NCBI GenBank assembly: GCA_010909165.1
Contig: MU008158.1
Span: 2,753,478-2,817,477 of the forward strand
Reading direction: 5' to 3'
From: Anthoceros angustus
Lineage: Eukaryota > Streptophyta > Anthocerotopsida > Anthocerotales > Anthocerotaceae
DNA length: 64,000 nt
In this document: piece by piece, positions 24,032-35,827 of the stretch
Layout of the letters: every line of letters starts with the position of its first letter
Position numbering within the stretch: position 1 is the stretch's first letter
Translations under genes and position numbers: made by a program
Notes under the pieces: generated by a model
What the model saw: only the letters and a program-made list of their open reading frames with translations
The model's database searches: none
Told to the model about the DNA's origin: nothing

Positions 24032-24683
24032 TGTGCGACTTTTGTGACAGCGGCCGGCGCGCCAATCCGTGTCGTTGTAGGAAGAGTTCGTTCCCAAGGA
24101 ATAAGCTCCGTTTGCGGCGTTTGGCGATTCTTATCGCTGCGTCAGATTCGGTCCCAGCGCACACTTTCGTCTAACTACTCGTGACAAACCACTCAGCCGG
24201 TATGGCCAAGCGTTTAAGGACCCGTTCGCGTCCGTTTCGTTCCGTTCGTCTCTCACACCCTCGTTCCTCTCTCCACTCACACTACACTTATCGGTCTTAA
24301 GGAAAGGCCGCGGGTTACGGTCCGGACCTCCTCGCGTTCTCACGGGCCTCTCGTCCAAGACTCTGCGCCCTCCGGTCCCCTCCGGCTCGTTCCGGTCCGT
24401 TCGGTGGGCGCGGCTCTGGGCACGCAGGTCCCAGTCACCCCTTCCTGCACACACCACAACACGTTAGGTCCGTCACGGGACCACGATCAATCCCTCCGGG
24501 TATCGTGCACCTTTCGGTGACTCGGGACTCACGTTAGCAAGAAGACACACAAGGTGCAGAGCGGCATCAACACCAAGAAAGATGATTTATTGAGGCCCGG
24601 CCCTCTTATACTACGCCCGGTCGGCGTCTTTATTACACCCCTATTACGGTGATGGCCATTTCGGTATACTAATCGGCCTACCA
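24032..24683 (-). mobile_element. 5' LTR of the main gypsy element, shared with an upstream copy
   Basis: 652 bp with TG...CA ends on the minus strand (TGGTAGGCC at 24683, GTCGCACA ending at 24032). It contains a TATA-like GTATAAGAGG at 24611-24602 and AATAAA at 24591-24586. A primer site abuts one end and a polypurine tract the other, so it acts as 5' LTR for the element to its left and as 3' LTR for the sequence to its right. Confidence 0.85.
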
Positions 24684-24705
24684 TCCTATTCCCCCCTATC
24701 TCCTT
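24684..24705 (-). other. Polypurine tract to the right of the shared LTR
   Basis: Minus-strand purine-rich run directly preceding the LTR TG, equivalent to 14866-14843. It shows that the sequence at 24.7-29.1 kb is the 3' internal part of another element copy in tandem. Confidence 0.6.
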
Positions 24706-27700
24706 CGCCGTGGTGTGGGAAGGTCGAGTTCCGCCTTGGGATTGGTGGTCCAATCTCCCGTCGGATTCTGGCGCACCCAATCGGATGATCCGCGGGACCC
24801 TCCTCTCCCGGAATCACAGCCGGGTTGGGCTCTGGCGGTCGGCGCCGCCGTTACACGTCATCCTCCTGGCCTCCCCATGGGTCCCCTCGGTGGGGCCACC
24901 GCTATCCTCTCCCCGCGTAAGTCGAAGGGGCTCCTCCTTCTTCTTGAGTCGGACCTCGAGGTCGGTCTCGACTCGGGCTGAACTCCAAGGTCCGGCTTAT
25001 TTCTGAGTCAGGCCCGTGGGTCGGCCTCGTCTCGGTTCGGACCTCGGTCGAACTTATTCTGTCCGGTCCCCAAGCTCGGACCCCTTTCATGGACCTCGTC
25101 TTGCTAGGTCCTCCTCCTTACCCAGGCCCTTGTCTTGGTTGGGTTGGCTCCTCCTCTGCACCCCTTTGGGGCCCGTCACCCCTTCTCGGGCGGGTGGTGG
25201 TGAACTTACCTTGGGGTCCTGCGTCCGCTCCTCTTGGGGCTCCTCTCCTTGTTGCCGTCGTCTCCAAGCAGGGCCCCTAGGGTCCTGTCTTTGTCCCCGT
25301 GCCCTTCTTCCCCTCAGGGCCTTCCGGTCCGTCTGTTCGTGGCGAGAGGCCTCTGCCGGGAGCTCGGTGGTAATAGGCAAAGTCGAATCCACTTGTTGGA
25401 TTGCCTCTTCCACGTGTGGAGCACCGATACTCCCCGCCATAGGTGCTCGGGAGTGGCCTTTTGCCTTGTTGCTCCACCTCCCAGTTTGATAGGAGGCTGC
25501 TTCTGTGAGCGCAGGCTGCCTCGGTCACCTCCCGTCATTGTTGCTCCTGCTCCAACTCCTCCTTGATTCCCGTTGCGCCATAGCGTTCCTTCAAACTTCC
25601 TCATTTGGACCCGGCGGCTTCTTATGCCTTCGGCGCCCTCGCCTCTTGTCCCCGTCATTACTCTCGCCATCTCGCTCCAGACGGTCGGGCAACCTTGCGG
25701 CTGCGGGCTTCGCCAGGCCCTTCTCCATCTCGGCGTCACGCTCCTGTTCCATCGCCTTCACGGCTCCGTCGCCAGCAGGAGCCTCTCCGTCGCGTTCGCG
25801 ACCATGTCCTGACTACCATTCCTCTCAATAGTTTGTGCGGCTCAAAGTCTCCTTGCGGTCCTCCATCTCCACTTGCTCCACCTCCGGGCGGAGTCAGGAG
25901 ATCCTCCATCTCCTTGTCGCGAACTTCTTGGCCACAGGTGTGGCTTGCTCCGCCACCTCTGCTCCATCTTGAGGCGGCTGGGCGCTCTATCTCACTCGAA
26001 GTCTTGGATTCTCCCATTGAGAATTCCTTGCTGCTCCCGTCTTGGGTTGTAACTCCAAGGTGTCCTTCTTGTCCTCCAACTCCTGCGCCTCCTTCTACCT
26101 CCTGCAGGCACAGGGTCCCCGATTTCCGGGTCTTGGCCTCGGTGTTCTGCAGCTCGTCAGCTTGCTCCCTGCCACTGCTCGGCCTTGATTGTGGCTCTCG
26201 GCCGCCTCCCTCCACGGTTCCGATCACGCCGATGGTGATCGCGATCGGCCGCCGTGGCCTCGCCTCCTTGGCCACCTTCACTGAGCCTCTCGCGGCTCTG
26301 GTCGGTCAGGCGCCTCACCCGGGTCCGCGCCCTCCGCTTGCGCCGGGCGCCCTCCGCTCTGTGCGCTCGCCCCTCTGCACTGCGAGGTCCTCCGGCCTTG
26401 GGCCTCCTTGCACTTGGTGCTCCTCCAGTGAAGGAATTTGTCCGGTCCTTGCGGATGGACGGACCTCCCTCTCGGCCTCCGTTTCCCTCCTCAATCCGGC
26501 CGAGCTTGGCCTTCCTTCTTGCCTCACAGGCCCCTCAGCTGCTCTGGAGGAGTACCATGCGCCTCGGGTGGCTTCTACCTCACAGGTCTTCTCGGCCATC
26601 CGAGACCCCAGGCATAAATCCATGGTGGCAGGACGCCGTGTTTCTTCCACGGCCGCTGAGTGAGGCTCCCACAAAGTCCGTGGCGGGGCCGGCATTTCCG
26701 ATCGCCAGGACCTCCATATCGCATTGTCCGAGTCGGGGTGGGTTCTCGGACCTAATCGGGACCCTTAGGTCACGAGTCTTTGACTCAGCTTCACCTCCTT
26801 GGCCCTTTTGGCGCGAGCTCCTTCTCCGCCCTTTTCTCACAGGGCTCGGAGGAGGTGAGAAGTCAGGAGCAAGCCTTTTGCCCCTTCGGCAGGACCCGGC
26901 TCAGGTCTGCTGCCGGTGTCCTCCTGCTCCACAGGCGGTCCTACGCCCTCCTTCTGCTTCCTCCCTTCTTGCCACTCAGGTAGGCGGGGTAGAAGTCTTG
27001 GCACCGAGGTGCAGCGTTGGTAAAGTGGTCTTGCGTCTCTTGGCTCCCTCACAGTCGTGAGGCTCCTCGGTGAAGGAATTTAGTCGGTCCTTGCGGATGG
27101 ACGGACCTCCCTCTCGGCCTCCGTTTCCCTCCTCAATCCGGAGCTTGCCTTCCTTCTGCCTCCACGGGCCCCTCCAGCTCACGGAGGAGTACCATGCGCC
27201 TCGGGTGGCTTCTACCTCCAGGTCTTCTCGGCCATCCGCGAGACCCCAAAGCATACTCCATGGCGGTGGCAGGACCGTGTTTCTTCCGGCCGGCTGGTGA
27301 GGCTCCCACAAAGTCCGTGGCGGGGCCGGCATTTCCTGATCCGAGGACCTCCATACATTGTCGGGAGTAAGTCGGTGGGTTCTCGGACCTAATCGGGACC
27401 CTTAGGTCACGAGTCTTGGCTCGAGCTTCACCTCCTTGGCCCTTTTGGCGAGCTCCTTCTCGCCCTTTTCTCACAGGGCTCGGAGGAGGTGAGAAGTCAG
27501 GAGCAAGCCTTTTGCCCCTTCACATCGGCGGACCCGGCTCAGTGCGGCTGCCGTGTCCTCCACTCACAGGCGTCCTTACGCCCTCCTTCTTGCTTCCTCG
27601 CTTCTTGCCACTCAGGTGGCGGGAGAATCTTGGCACCGAGGTGCAGCGTTGGTGTGGTCTTGCGTCTCTTGGCTCCCTCACAGTCGGCAGGCTCCTCGGT

Positions 27701-29110
27701 AGGGGTTGTGGGCGGTGGCGGGCTGGGGTCGGGCGCTTCTGCTGGGCTCGGTTGGGGCACCGGGAGGAGGCGGGAATTTCTTCCATACTTCCACTGGGTG
27801 GTGAGGGGTCCGTTCAGACGTGAGTCAGGAATCCTCGATCGTCCTCCTCCGGGTCCGTTTGGCCTTGACGATCGGCCTCCTCCCTCGGCGCCCTTGCCGC
27901 TCCACTTGGCGGGGCCTCGGTCCTTTCCGGGCGCTCGCTCAAGCTCTCCTTCCTTGAGGAGCTCGAAATGCCCCCATACATGGATCGGTATGGGGGGCCA
28001 GAATGAGGCTTCTCGGTCACGAGCGCCTCCTAAGCCGGGAAGATAATCCTTCCCAGTCGCCCTCTTCCCCATTGCATGCGGGAATACCAGCATTATCACC
28101 AAGGTGATCCACCTTGGTGGAGTTCGATGGACAATGATCCGGGCTACCGCCCTTACTCGTTGTCAGCTGGATATCGACCAACCGTTGGTGGTCCTGCGTC
28201 CCTCGCGCCGCTGTTGTGGCCCTATCTTCCCCTTCGCCTTGAGGGGCTCCGGCACCACTCCCCCTTCTTCCTCCTTTGGGCGGTTGTAGGCCGCCCTCAG
28301 GACCTCCAAGGTCCATCGCCTTGGGTCCTCCCGGAGGTTCTTGGACCGCACCTCCTTATTGACCGCCGCCAGCATCTTCCGGGCGAACTCCGGACCAGGG
28401 TGACACTTGTCAGCGTCAGACCATCTGGAACACATCCAAATGCCACTCCTGCACCAATTCTCCTTCCTGGGCGGGGCCCAAAGTCCGGATAGCGCCAGTC
28501 ACAATGTTGCGCTCCACAAGGTTCCATGGCTCCCAAACTTCCATGAGCTTTTGGGTGCCATCGCCTTCTCCTCCCTTGGTTCTTGTGGCCGCTGGGAGAC
28601 GGCGCACGTTCGCCTTCTTGGCGCGTTCGCTGCTCCAACCTCAGCGGTGAGCGCGCGTCGAGTGTCCACGAGATACCGCCCGGTTGCGGGCGCAAGAGAT
28701 CGCGGGGTGTCTCGGCTGCGGCGGCAGCTTCCCGCCGGCGCGCCTTGGAGTAATGCCGGGCGGGCGCCTCTTCCATCCGTAGCGCAGTGCATGGCTTGTC
28801 GACCTTCGCCTCGCCTCTCACGCCGTACTCGGCCTTCGCGTACTCGGCCCGTGGCGCGCGATCCCGGCGTGAATACCACTATGGCCTCTGGCAAGGTTCG
28901 GTCTGGCGGTGCATGCCGTCCTCCACTCGGTCGTCCCGCGTGGCGTCGCTGGTCGTCCTTACGGCTCAACTCTAAGTTACTTTCACGTACTTATCTGCAC
29001 GGTCACAGGTGGGTCCGGACTTATCCGTGCTGGCGCGCCATAGTAGGTAGTGCGTTCCTCACTCCGGTCGGAGTATACTCCCCGGTCGGTCCAGTGCTAT
29101 CCATGCTTAT
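24706..29110 (-). pseudogene. Extra retrotransposon ORF (copy B)
   Basis: Second copy of 14867-19005, aligned over its whole length with many 1-10 nt gaps. Motifs read better here: LVQEWHLDVFQMV, FARKMLAAVNKEVRSKNLRE, AAYNRPKEEEGGVVPEPLKA, IPIHVWGHFELLKEGEL and, near the LTR, HVEEAIQQVDS. The middle is basic/acidic and Ala-rich, with an internal repeat (26548 and 27189). A shared upstream ATG lies at 29104. Function is unknown. The integrase that should lie upstream is absent on the right, where copy C begins. Confidence 0.55.
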
Positions 29111-29199
29111 TTCCCCCTTTTTCGACTCATTTTATCCTTCGCTTCTACAAAAAAACAAAACCCTGCCTATTTCCTAGCCCCCCAAGGGAAGTCCGTAGT

Positions 29200-30690
29200 C
29201 CACAATTTCCCTTGGGGAAGAGGGAGTCCATTCCAGGCGGATGGCGTCTGGAATGCCTTCCCACTCTCTTGCTCCGCTTGTCTCCTGTATCCGCTGCTGC
29301 CTAGGCGTTGTTCTCTTGTTCCTCCTCATCTCTTCCGGCCATGGGCAGGTGGGTTAGCCCCCGCCGGAGCGCGCGTTCCTCCTCGCCCTCCTTGAGGAGG
29401 TTGTTGTGCCCCCAGACATGCAGGATGAAGGGGGATAGTCACGACGGAGGGGGTCGCTTCTGGTGCAGCTTCCCCGCCTCCTAATCTACCCGAGCGAAAG
29501 TGATACGCCCCCAGTCCGCCCGCTTGCCCCTCATGGGCGCATGCAGAAATACCTGAAGGTTGTCTCTCAGATAGTTCACCTCGGTCAGCATGGTCCAGTG
29601 GATAATAACCTTCGGCGACCACGGCTGGCTGGTCCTTTAGGTCCGAGCATCAACCATCTTGGAGGACCTTTGTGCGTTCACTCTCAAGAGCATTGCCTTG
29701 GCTACCTCCAGCTTCTCCTTGCCCCGGAGCCGTTCCGGCAATATTCCCCCTATCTCCTCCATCGGGCGATTGTACACCGTCGGGAGCGCTTCTACCATCC
29801 ATTTTGGGATCCTCCATGAGGCTCTTAGGCGGACGGTCTTGTTTACCACCGCCAGTAGCTTCCGGGCGTACTCCCGGACCAACGCCACACTGTCGTAGGT
29901 CCATACCGCCTGGAATACATCCAGTGCCACTCCGCACTTTAATCCTCCACTTTAGCCATGGCCCCAAGTCCCGTGGCGCTTGCTAGTGATGTTCTTCTCC
30001 ACGTCAATGTACAAGGGCTTTCGCCATCGTCTTCTTGACCTCATCACATTGCGCGTCGTGTGTTGCTCGGAGAGAAGCCCTTGCGCCGTCACTCCTCCTT
30101 CCTGCTACGACTTAGGTTGGTTGTGAGGTAGGTGGCTGCCCTGGAGCTTCGGTGCACTGCGGTGATGGACCGTGCTTGAGCGTTTGAAGAGTGAGCACCA
30201 AAGAGCAGGGTGCCGAAGCGCAAGGGGCTGAGAAAACTACCAAGATACGAAAGTCAGGTGACTTCTTCCTCCTAGTTGCAAAGATGGTGGCGTAATCGCG
30301 CGCGCGCCATCCTTTTACGTCCGGCAATTGCCGTCCCACATCTCGTCTCTGCACTTTCACGCCCCACCTCGATACATGTCTGGGTTGTGGCCGCTGACTA
30401 CTTATGACGGCTTCTTGCGGTCCATGGTCCCGATCAACATGTCGAGCCTAGCCCCTGCATCATCCACCGGATCCTTCCTCTCTAATTACGGTCCATTCCT
30501 CCAGACTTGTCTTCTTGCCACGGACCTCCTCCGGACTTCCTCCGTCCGCTCGCCCATGAGTTATCAAATCAGGCGGAGTTTGGCCTAGTAGGGCCTTCAT
30601 CCAAGCTTCCCCTATTTAGCACACCAAACTACCCAAAACAAAAACAAAACCTACTATGAAAGCCACTTAGGGAGGTCAAAGCATAACGTC
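29200..30690 (-). pseudogene. Extra retrotransposon ORF N-terminal part (copy C1)
   Basis: Minus strand encodes KGWRARDYATIFATRRKKSP at about 30300, then LDVFQAVWTYDSVALVREYA, KLLAVVNKTV, VYNRPMEEIGGILPERLRGK and, further on, HAPMRGKRADWGRI. It is homologous to the N-terminal third of copies A and B, with a distinct sequence. Its right half (29.72-30.69 kb) is repeated in tandem in C2. Confidence 0.55.
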
Positions 30691-31750
30691 TCTCCTTGCC
30701 CGGGCCGTTAAATATTCCCCTATCTCCTCCATCGGGCGATTGTACACCGTCGGGAGCGCTTCTACCATCCGGCCACAGGATCCTCCGCGAGCTCTTGGGC
30801 GGGAGTCTTGTTTACCACCGCCAGTAGCTTCCGGGCGTACTCCCGGACCAACGCCACACTGTCGTAGGTCCATACCGCCTGGAATACATCCAGGTGCCAC
30901 TCCCGCACAAGTTCTCCCACTTCCTTTAGCCATGGCCCCAAGTCCGGGTAGCGCTTGCTAGTGATGTTCTTCTCCACCAGCGTCCAATGTACAAGGGCTT
31001 TCGCCATCGTCTTCTTCGGCCTCATCCTGTTGCGCGTCGTGTGTTGCTCGGAGAGAAGCCCTTGCGCCGTCACTCCTCCTTCCTGCTACGACTTAGGTTG
31101 GTTGTGAGGTAGGTGGGCGCCCTGGGCTTGATTGCGCGGTGATGGACCGTGCTTGGCGCTTGAAGAGTGAGCACCAAAGAGCGGGTCAAGCCAAGTGAGA
31201 AAACTTCTGCAAGATACGAAAGTCGGTGACTTCTTCCTCCTGGTTGCAAAGATGGTGGCGTAATCGCCCTGCACGTATCCTTTTACGTCCAGCAATTGCC
31301 GTCCACTTGCATCTCGTCACTTTGCGCTTCACTTCCTGCGATACATGTCTGGGTTGTGGCCGCTGACTACTTATGACGGCTTCTTGCAGGTCTGTGGTCC
31401 TGACCGCCTGCATGTCGGGCTAGCCCCCTGCTGTCATCCACGGATCCTTCCTTCTCTAATTACGGTCCATTCCTCCAGACTTGTCTTTCTCGTTGCCACC
31501 AGACCTCCTCCGGACTTCCTCTGGTCCGTTCGCCAACAGAGTTATCGTCACGCCGGCGGAGTTTGGCCTAGTAGGGCCTTACTGTCCAAGCTTCCCCCTA
31601 TTTAGCACACCAAACTACCCAAAAACAAAAAAAAAACAAAAACCTACTATGAAAGCCACTTAGGGGAGGTCAAAGCATAACGTCTCTCCTTCAGGGGAGG
31701 TCAAAGCATAACGTCTCTGGCGGCTGCGGGTGAGGCCTGACTGCCGAGGG
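30691..31750 (-). repeat. About 970-bp tandem copy (C2) of the ORF N-terminal part
   Basis: Repeats 29.72-30.69 kb at an offset of 969-993 bp. The phrases CATCGGGCGATTGTACACCG (29760/30730) and ATACATGTCTGGGTTGTGGC (30374/31343) mark the offset. This copy gives the clearest segment, LVREWHLDVFQAVWTYDSVA, preceded by LVEKNITSKRYPDLGPWLKE. The GC-rich block ends at about 31750. Confidence 0.65.
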
Positions 31751-33590
31751 ATGCGCGGCACGCACGGGCGGTAATCAGTCAGTTTAATAGGGATCATCTC
31801 TCCCTAATATATAGTTCGAAATTAATATACTTATATAAAATATCAATTATGGATCATGACATGATCCATTGATTTAGTTTTGGACCGTCACTACTTTGAC
31901 GGTCCTCGAGAAAACCGAGGACCAGGCCAAATAACCCATGAAACTAGTCCTTAACGTGTTTTTACATAGTCGAGACCGTGACCAAGGCGGGAGGGAGGAT
32001 CAGTGGGAGGCCCAGGACCGAGGTCGAGAGCCTTAGGCCTTAGGCCGCTAGGCCTGTAGGTCTAGGTAGTTTATTTTAAGCATAATTTGCATATGAAATA
32101 TGGTTGTAAGTTTTAAAGACATGGTAGTATTATTGTAGATATATGATTATATTGTAAAAAACAAATAAATATTGCAATTATAAGTTAAAAAGATTACGAT
32201 ATAGGATTTTTAATTGGCAAGGAAGTTCATAACGTAATTATAGAAACAATGACTATACTCATATAACATTCTAAACGGAAAAAAATTGCATCATAGCACT
32301 TTTCTTTATTATTCGCAAACTAAAAAAACATCATGGGATTCTTCTTCCTTATTCGCTTGCATATCAATGTATATACAGACAATATCTTGTACGTGAGTAG
32401 GACAATCACGTCATTATCATAAGGAAATATGTGAACGAGATGGACCAACCACGTACGTATTCAAGAGGGCACTAGACTAGGACATTGTCTCTCAATAAAC
32501 GCAAGGAAGAGCAAGAATCAAAATTAATTATATAACTCATCTCATGCCTAATCCATATCTCACATGAGGGGTGTTTGACCCACACATTTTTAGCGTCACC
32601 CTAATATGTACACTCACCCTTCACCAGCCTGTAAAATTATATGTCTTCAATAAGATTTATTCGCAAACAAGTAGGTCATGCGTTTTTGTGGTAAAGTATG
32701 ATCTTACCAATGACCTAGATGACATAGAATAAAAGATGACATTGCTTCATAATTGTGTAGATGTATTCTAGAACATAGTGACAGAGAGACTCGATTGTAG
32801 TGGGTCTAGGGGTTATGATGTTGAACTATGATCTTACCAATGACTTATGCCACTTGAAAATTGCTTCACAACAATCCATATCTCTACACACCATGAGAAA
32901 ATAACACTCAAATTAAAATTAAATTCATCATTTAAATTTTATTATTTAAATAAATTTATCTCCAGTCTCCTGCGTCAGCTACCTGTGAAGGAGAAGGAGG
33001 GACGCCAAAATCTCTTTCCTCATGTCTGTACCCAGCAACTGTAGCACTATATTAACTTAGGTAAGAAAATGTGGTAAACAGGTAACTTATCAAGATGAGA
33101 AGTGTGTGGCGAAGGTATGTCTCCGTCAGTCTCAAGTTGGCTAGTAGTGTAGCAGGAAGTAGTAGTGTATAAGTGGGGTGACTCCTCTCAATGTGATTAA
33201 GCAGGAAGCTTTCGTTCAGCCCCTACTTCACCGTTGGAGACCACCAGTGATTGCCAAGGCTAGGTACTTGGAGCCAATCTTCCGCAGCATCTGTTTGTGG
33301 TCCCCGCAGTCATGTCGTTTCGGATATGTGTGAATGAGAGATGTCAGCATCCGTGATTTCTAGTGTGTGTGTGTGCTGAAAAATTGTGTTGACCGTGATC
33401 CAACAAGCTACAAGGGGAGAAGTGACTACCCGGAAGGTTAGGTGTGGAGGAGCGGCCATCGAGTAGGGGGACTACAAAACTTCATCAACAAGGGGCCGAT
33501 AACTCTTCTCTCTCTCCAAATACCTACATCATTATCACATTCACTTATTACTTTGGGTTTCGATAATCTTGACCCCTACTCTTGTAGGGC
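31751..33590. other. AT-rich intergenic region
   Basis: No coding evidence. Short features are a GGCCTTAGGCCTTAGGCC-type palindromic cluster near 32033-32060 and a direct repeat of TATGATCTTACCAATGAC at about 32697 and 32827. Composition is typical of intergenic plant DNA. Confidence 0.5.
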
Positions 33591-35095
33591 ATGATGGCTT
33601 CCCTAAGGACAGATCTGCAGTATGTAACAAACACGATCAGCAAGTGTGTCATTTGTATCCAGTCAGTTGCTTCAAGAGTGTGTTTATGGATTATCAAAGT
33701 CGCGCGTCATTGCTTGAAAGATCTGAACCCTTACCATTACCGGGAGGGGAGTCTCATCACCTCCACTTTGCACCTTCAGGTAGTTTGATCCTATGTCTAC
33801 CTGGGTGGAACTCTGTATGGCCCAACACTTCAGTGGAAGCTCTCTGCCTCCGCTCGCATTCTCAAGGGTGTGCAGGCATCGGCGTGTGGGGTTCGAAGAC
33901 AGTGCTCTCGGATGCACATCAAGGACATCCCCACTCAGCAATGGTTATTCAACACAGTCGTCGTTCCTTCGGCTATGTATGTAGTGGAGTTTTGGGGACC
34001 GTACCTCTCTCCTGACGATTGATGCAAGGTGGAGGAGGTTCAGACATCCTTTCTTCGTCCCCACGTTGCGTGCAAGAGGTCTGTCCCCCTTCCCATCTTC
34101 CTTGCAGAGTTTCCCACATTCCCGCTTGAGCTGGATGGTCTATTTCGCTTGACTAACTTCTTCTACCGCCTGTGTTCATTGGAAGAAGCTCATTCGGATC
34201 ATCCTACCTCCCCTCCCTCATACCTTCTTCTTGCTATTCAGTCCTCCCGGAAATTAGCCATCTAAAATAAGACTTGTTGGTATGAGCAATCTTGCTCATG
34301 GTTGCCAATTTGGATTTCAGAGTCTTCGGCCCATCCCTTTTCGATTCTTGCCACCTCCTCCAAATAAGTCCATCCGCCTTTATTTGCAGACTACATACTT
34401 GTCCTATACTTGGTCTCCTCTCTTTCCCTTATTCCCTAGGCTTGACACTTATAAACAGTATTTTCGTACTTTATCCAATTCTGGGAAACCAGTGCTCCTT
34501 CTTTACCTTCGCACCCCTGTGTCTTTTAAATTAAGGATGATTATAGGTCATCTTCGCGTTGGGTCTCACCGTCTTAGGATTGAGACGGATAGATGGCTAT
34601 GTCCTAAGCTACCAAAGGAGTCTAGAATCTGCGGGTTATGCAATAGGGGGTGGAGACTGAAGAACACTTTGTGTTCCTCTATCACATCTATGAAGATATT
34701 CGGGGGAATTTTATCCCTCTATTTACAACAGCACGATCTTCACTTGGCTTTTCTCTTTTCTGATCCTATTGTCATGGTGTGCCTAAAGCAAATGTGGGAG
34801 AAGCGGACTCAACATTTTCAATAGTTCAACATACCTGACATTACATAATGATTCACGTCACTAGTTCTCAGGCCAGATTCAGAATAGCGGTTAAATTTTC
34901 ATAATACTTTCTTTGTTTGTACGACAAATCAGTCCCATGATGGAAATCCATCCTTAGTGGACTTGAATAAAATTCTTCTTCTTCTTCTTCTGTTAGAGGC
35001 CTGTCAATCCGTCCTTAGTGGACTTGAATAAAATTCTTCTTCTTCTTCTGTTAGAGGTAAAATTCTTCTTCTTCCGTTAGAGGCTTGTCTCGTCA
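33591..35095 (+). mobile_element. 3' end of a LINE (non-LTR retrotransposon)
   Basis: Broken coding sequence of the region after the RT domain. It includes a thumb-like stretch (TPTQQWLFNT-like, AMYVVEFWGPYLSPDDWCKV across two frames), VQTSFLRPHVACKRSVPLPI at about 34040, then FKLRMIIGHLRVGSHRLRIE and a C-terminal CxxC-type zinc finger (RICGLCNRG ... EEHFVF ... YHIYEDIR). Two to four frameshifts and several stops interrupt it. The end is an AATAAAATTC(TTC)n tail at about 34966-35090, present in two to three partial copies. The RT catalytic core is not included, so it is a 5'-truncated insertion. Confidence 0.75.
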
Positions 35096-35827
35096 CTCAT
35101 ATGTTAGAGGCCTGAACGAAGTACGTCTGGCCCGTATGTCAAAACGGTCTTTCCACATAACCTTCTGAGCTAATTTGGACTTAATTTTCAAATTCACTCA
35201 AGTCTTAATTCCAGGGTGCCTCCAAAAATCGTATTGCATTTCCAGCACCCACATAATACATCGACTTAAGACTTCTTGTTCGATCAAGAGGAAAGGACTG
35301 AAGTCCAACACTTTAGACTTCATAAGAATGTGGACTCTGCGTTTGTGCTGTCCAAGAATTACACCAACCTCTAACTTACCCAGTCTCGAGGTTTGAATGG
35401 ACAGAGTTCAGGTCGGAATGGGAAGAAGTTGATATGTGCCCACGTAACCTCATGCAAAATGCTCACAGCCCAGGAAACGGTACCATTTTGATCTTAGACC
35501 TCATGATCGGCACCCCTTTCAACGAACCGCCCACTGTGTTGTCAGATTAAAATGATTTGGTGTACAGGCTCCATCTGTCTCCCATTGTAACCGGCAGAAC
35601 CACAGATTCACTTGCTCTTACGTACCTAAAGAGCAAAGCATCAAAGTGCAAGCAAGACGAGACTCTAACTTGAAATTCCCTGAAAGCCAGCGCCAAGCTG
35701 GTCCCACGCCTGACAGCCAGGAAGTGACTGTAGGCCTCCCCAGCAAATGCACATCCGAGGTTCAGAAAACTTCCAAATGGTACTGCCCAAATCCTCCAGC
35801 ACCTCTACTATGAATCCAAGAGCCACT
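35096..35827. other. Intergenic/3' flank of PEX5
   Basis: No supported gene. The last part is presumably the 3' UTR of the minus-strand PEX5 gene. I see no convincing AATAAA on the minus strand close to the stop codon. Confidence 0.4.

Larger units (their letters stand above)
8591..31750 (-). mobile_element. Nested/tandem Ty3/gypsy retrotransposon cluster (minus strand)
   Basis: A 23-kb GC-rich block whose recognisable protein motifs (gag, protease, RT, RNase H, integrase, coiled coil) all lie on the minus strand. It contains one element with two LTRs (14204-24683), a second copy of its 3' region to the right sharing the right-hand LTR, and rearranged copies of the same 3' coding region at both ends. 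All reading frames are interrupted every 50-300 codons, mostly by short insertions or deletions rather than stops from base substitution. Large plus-strand open frames in this block are antisense shadows. Confidence 0.85.

Noticed and set aside
8591-31750. Repeat-induced or methylation-driven C-to-T mutation as the cause of broken frames
   Set aside because: CpG-rich motifs remain throughout and copies differ by gaps, not by C/T changes.
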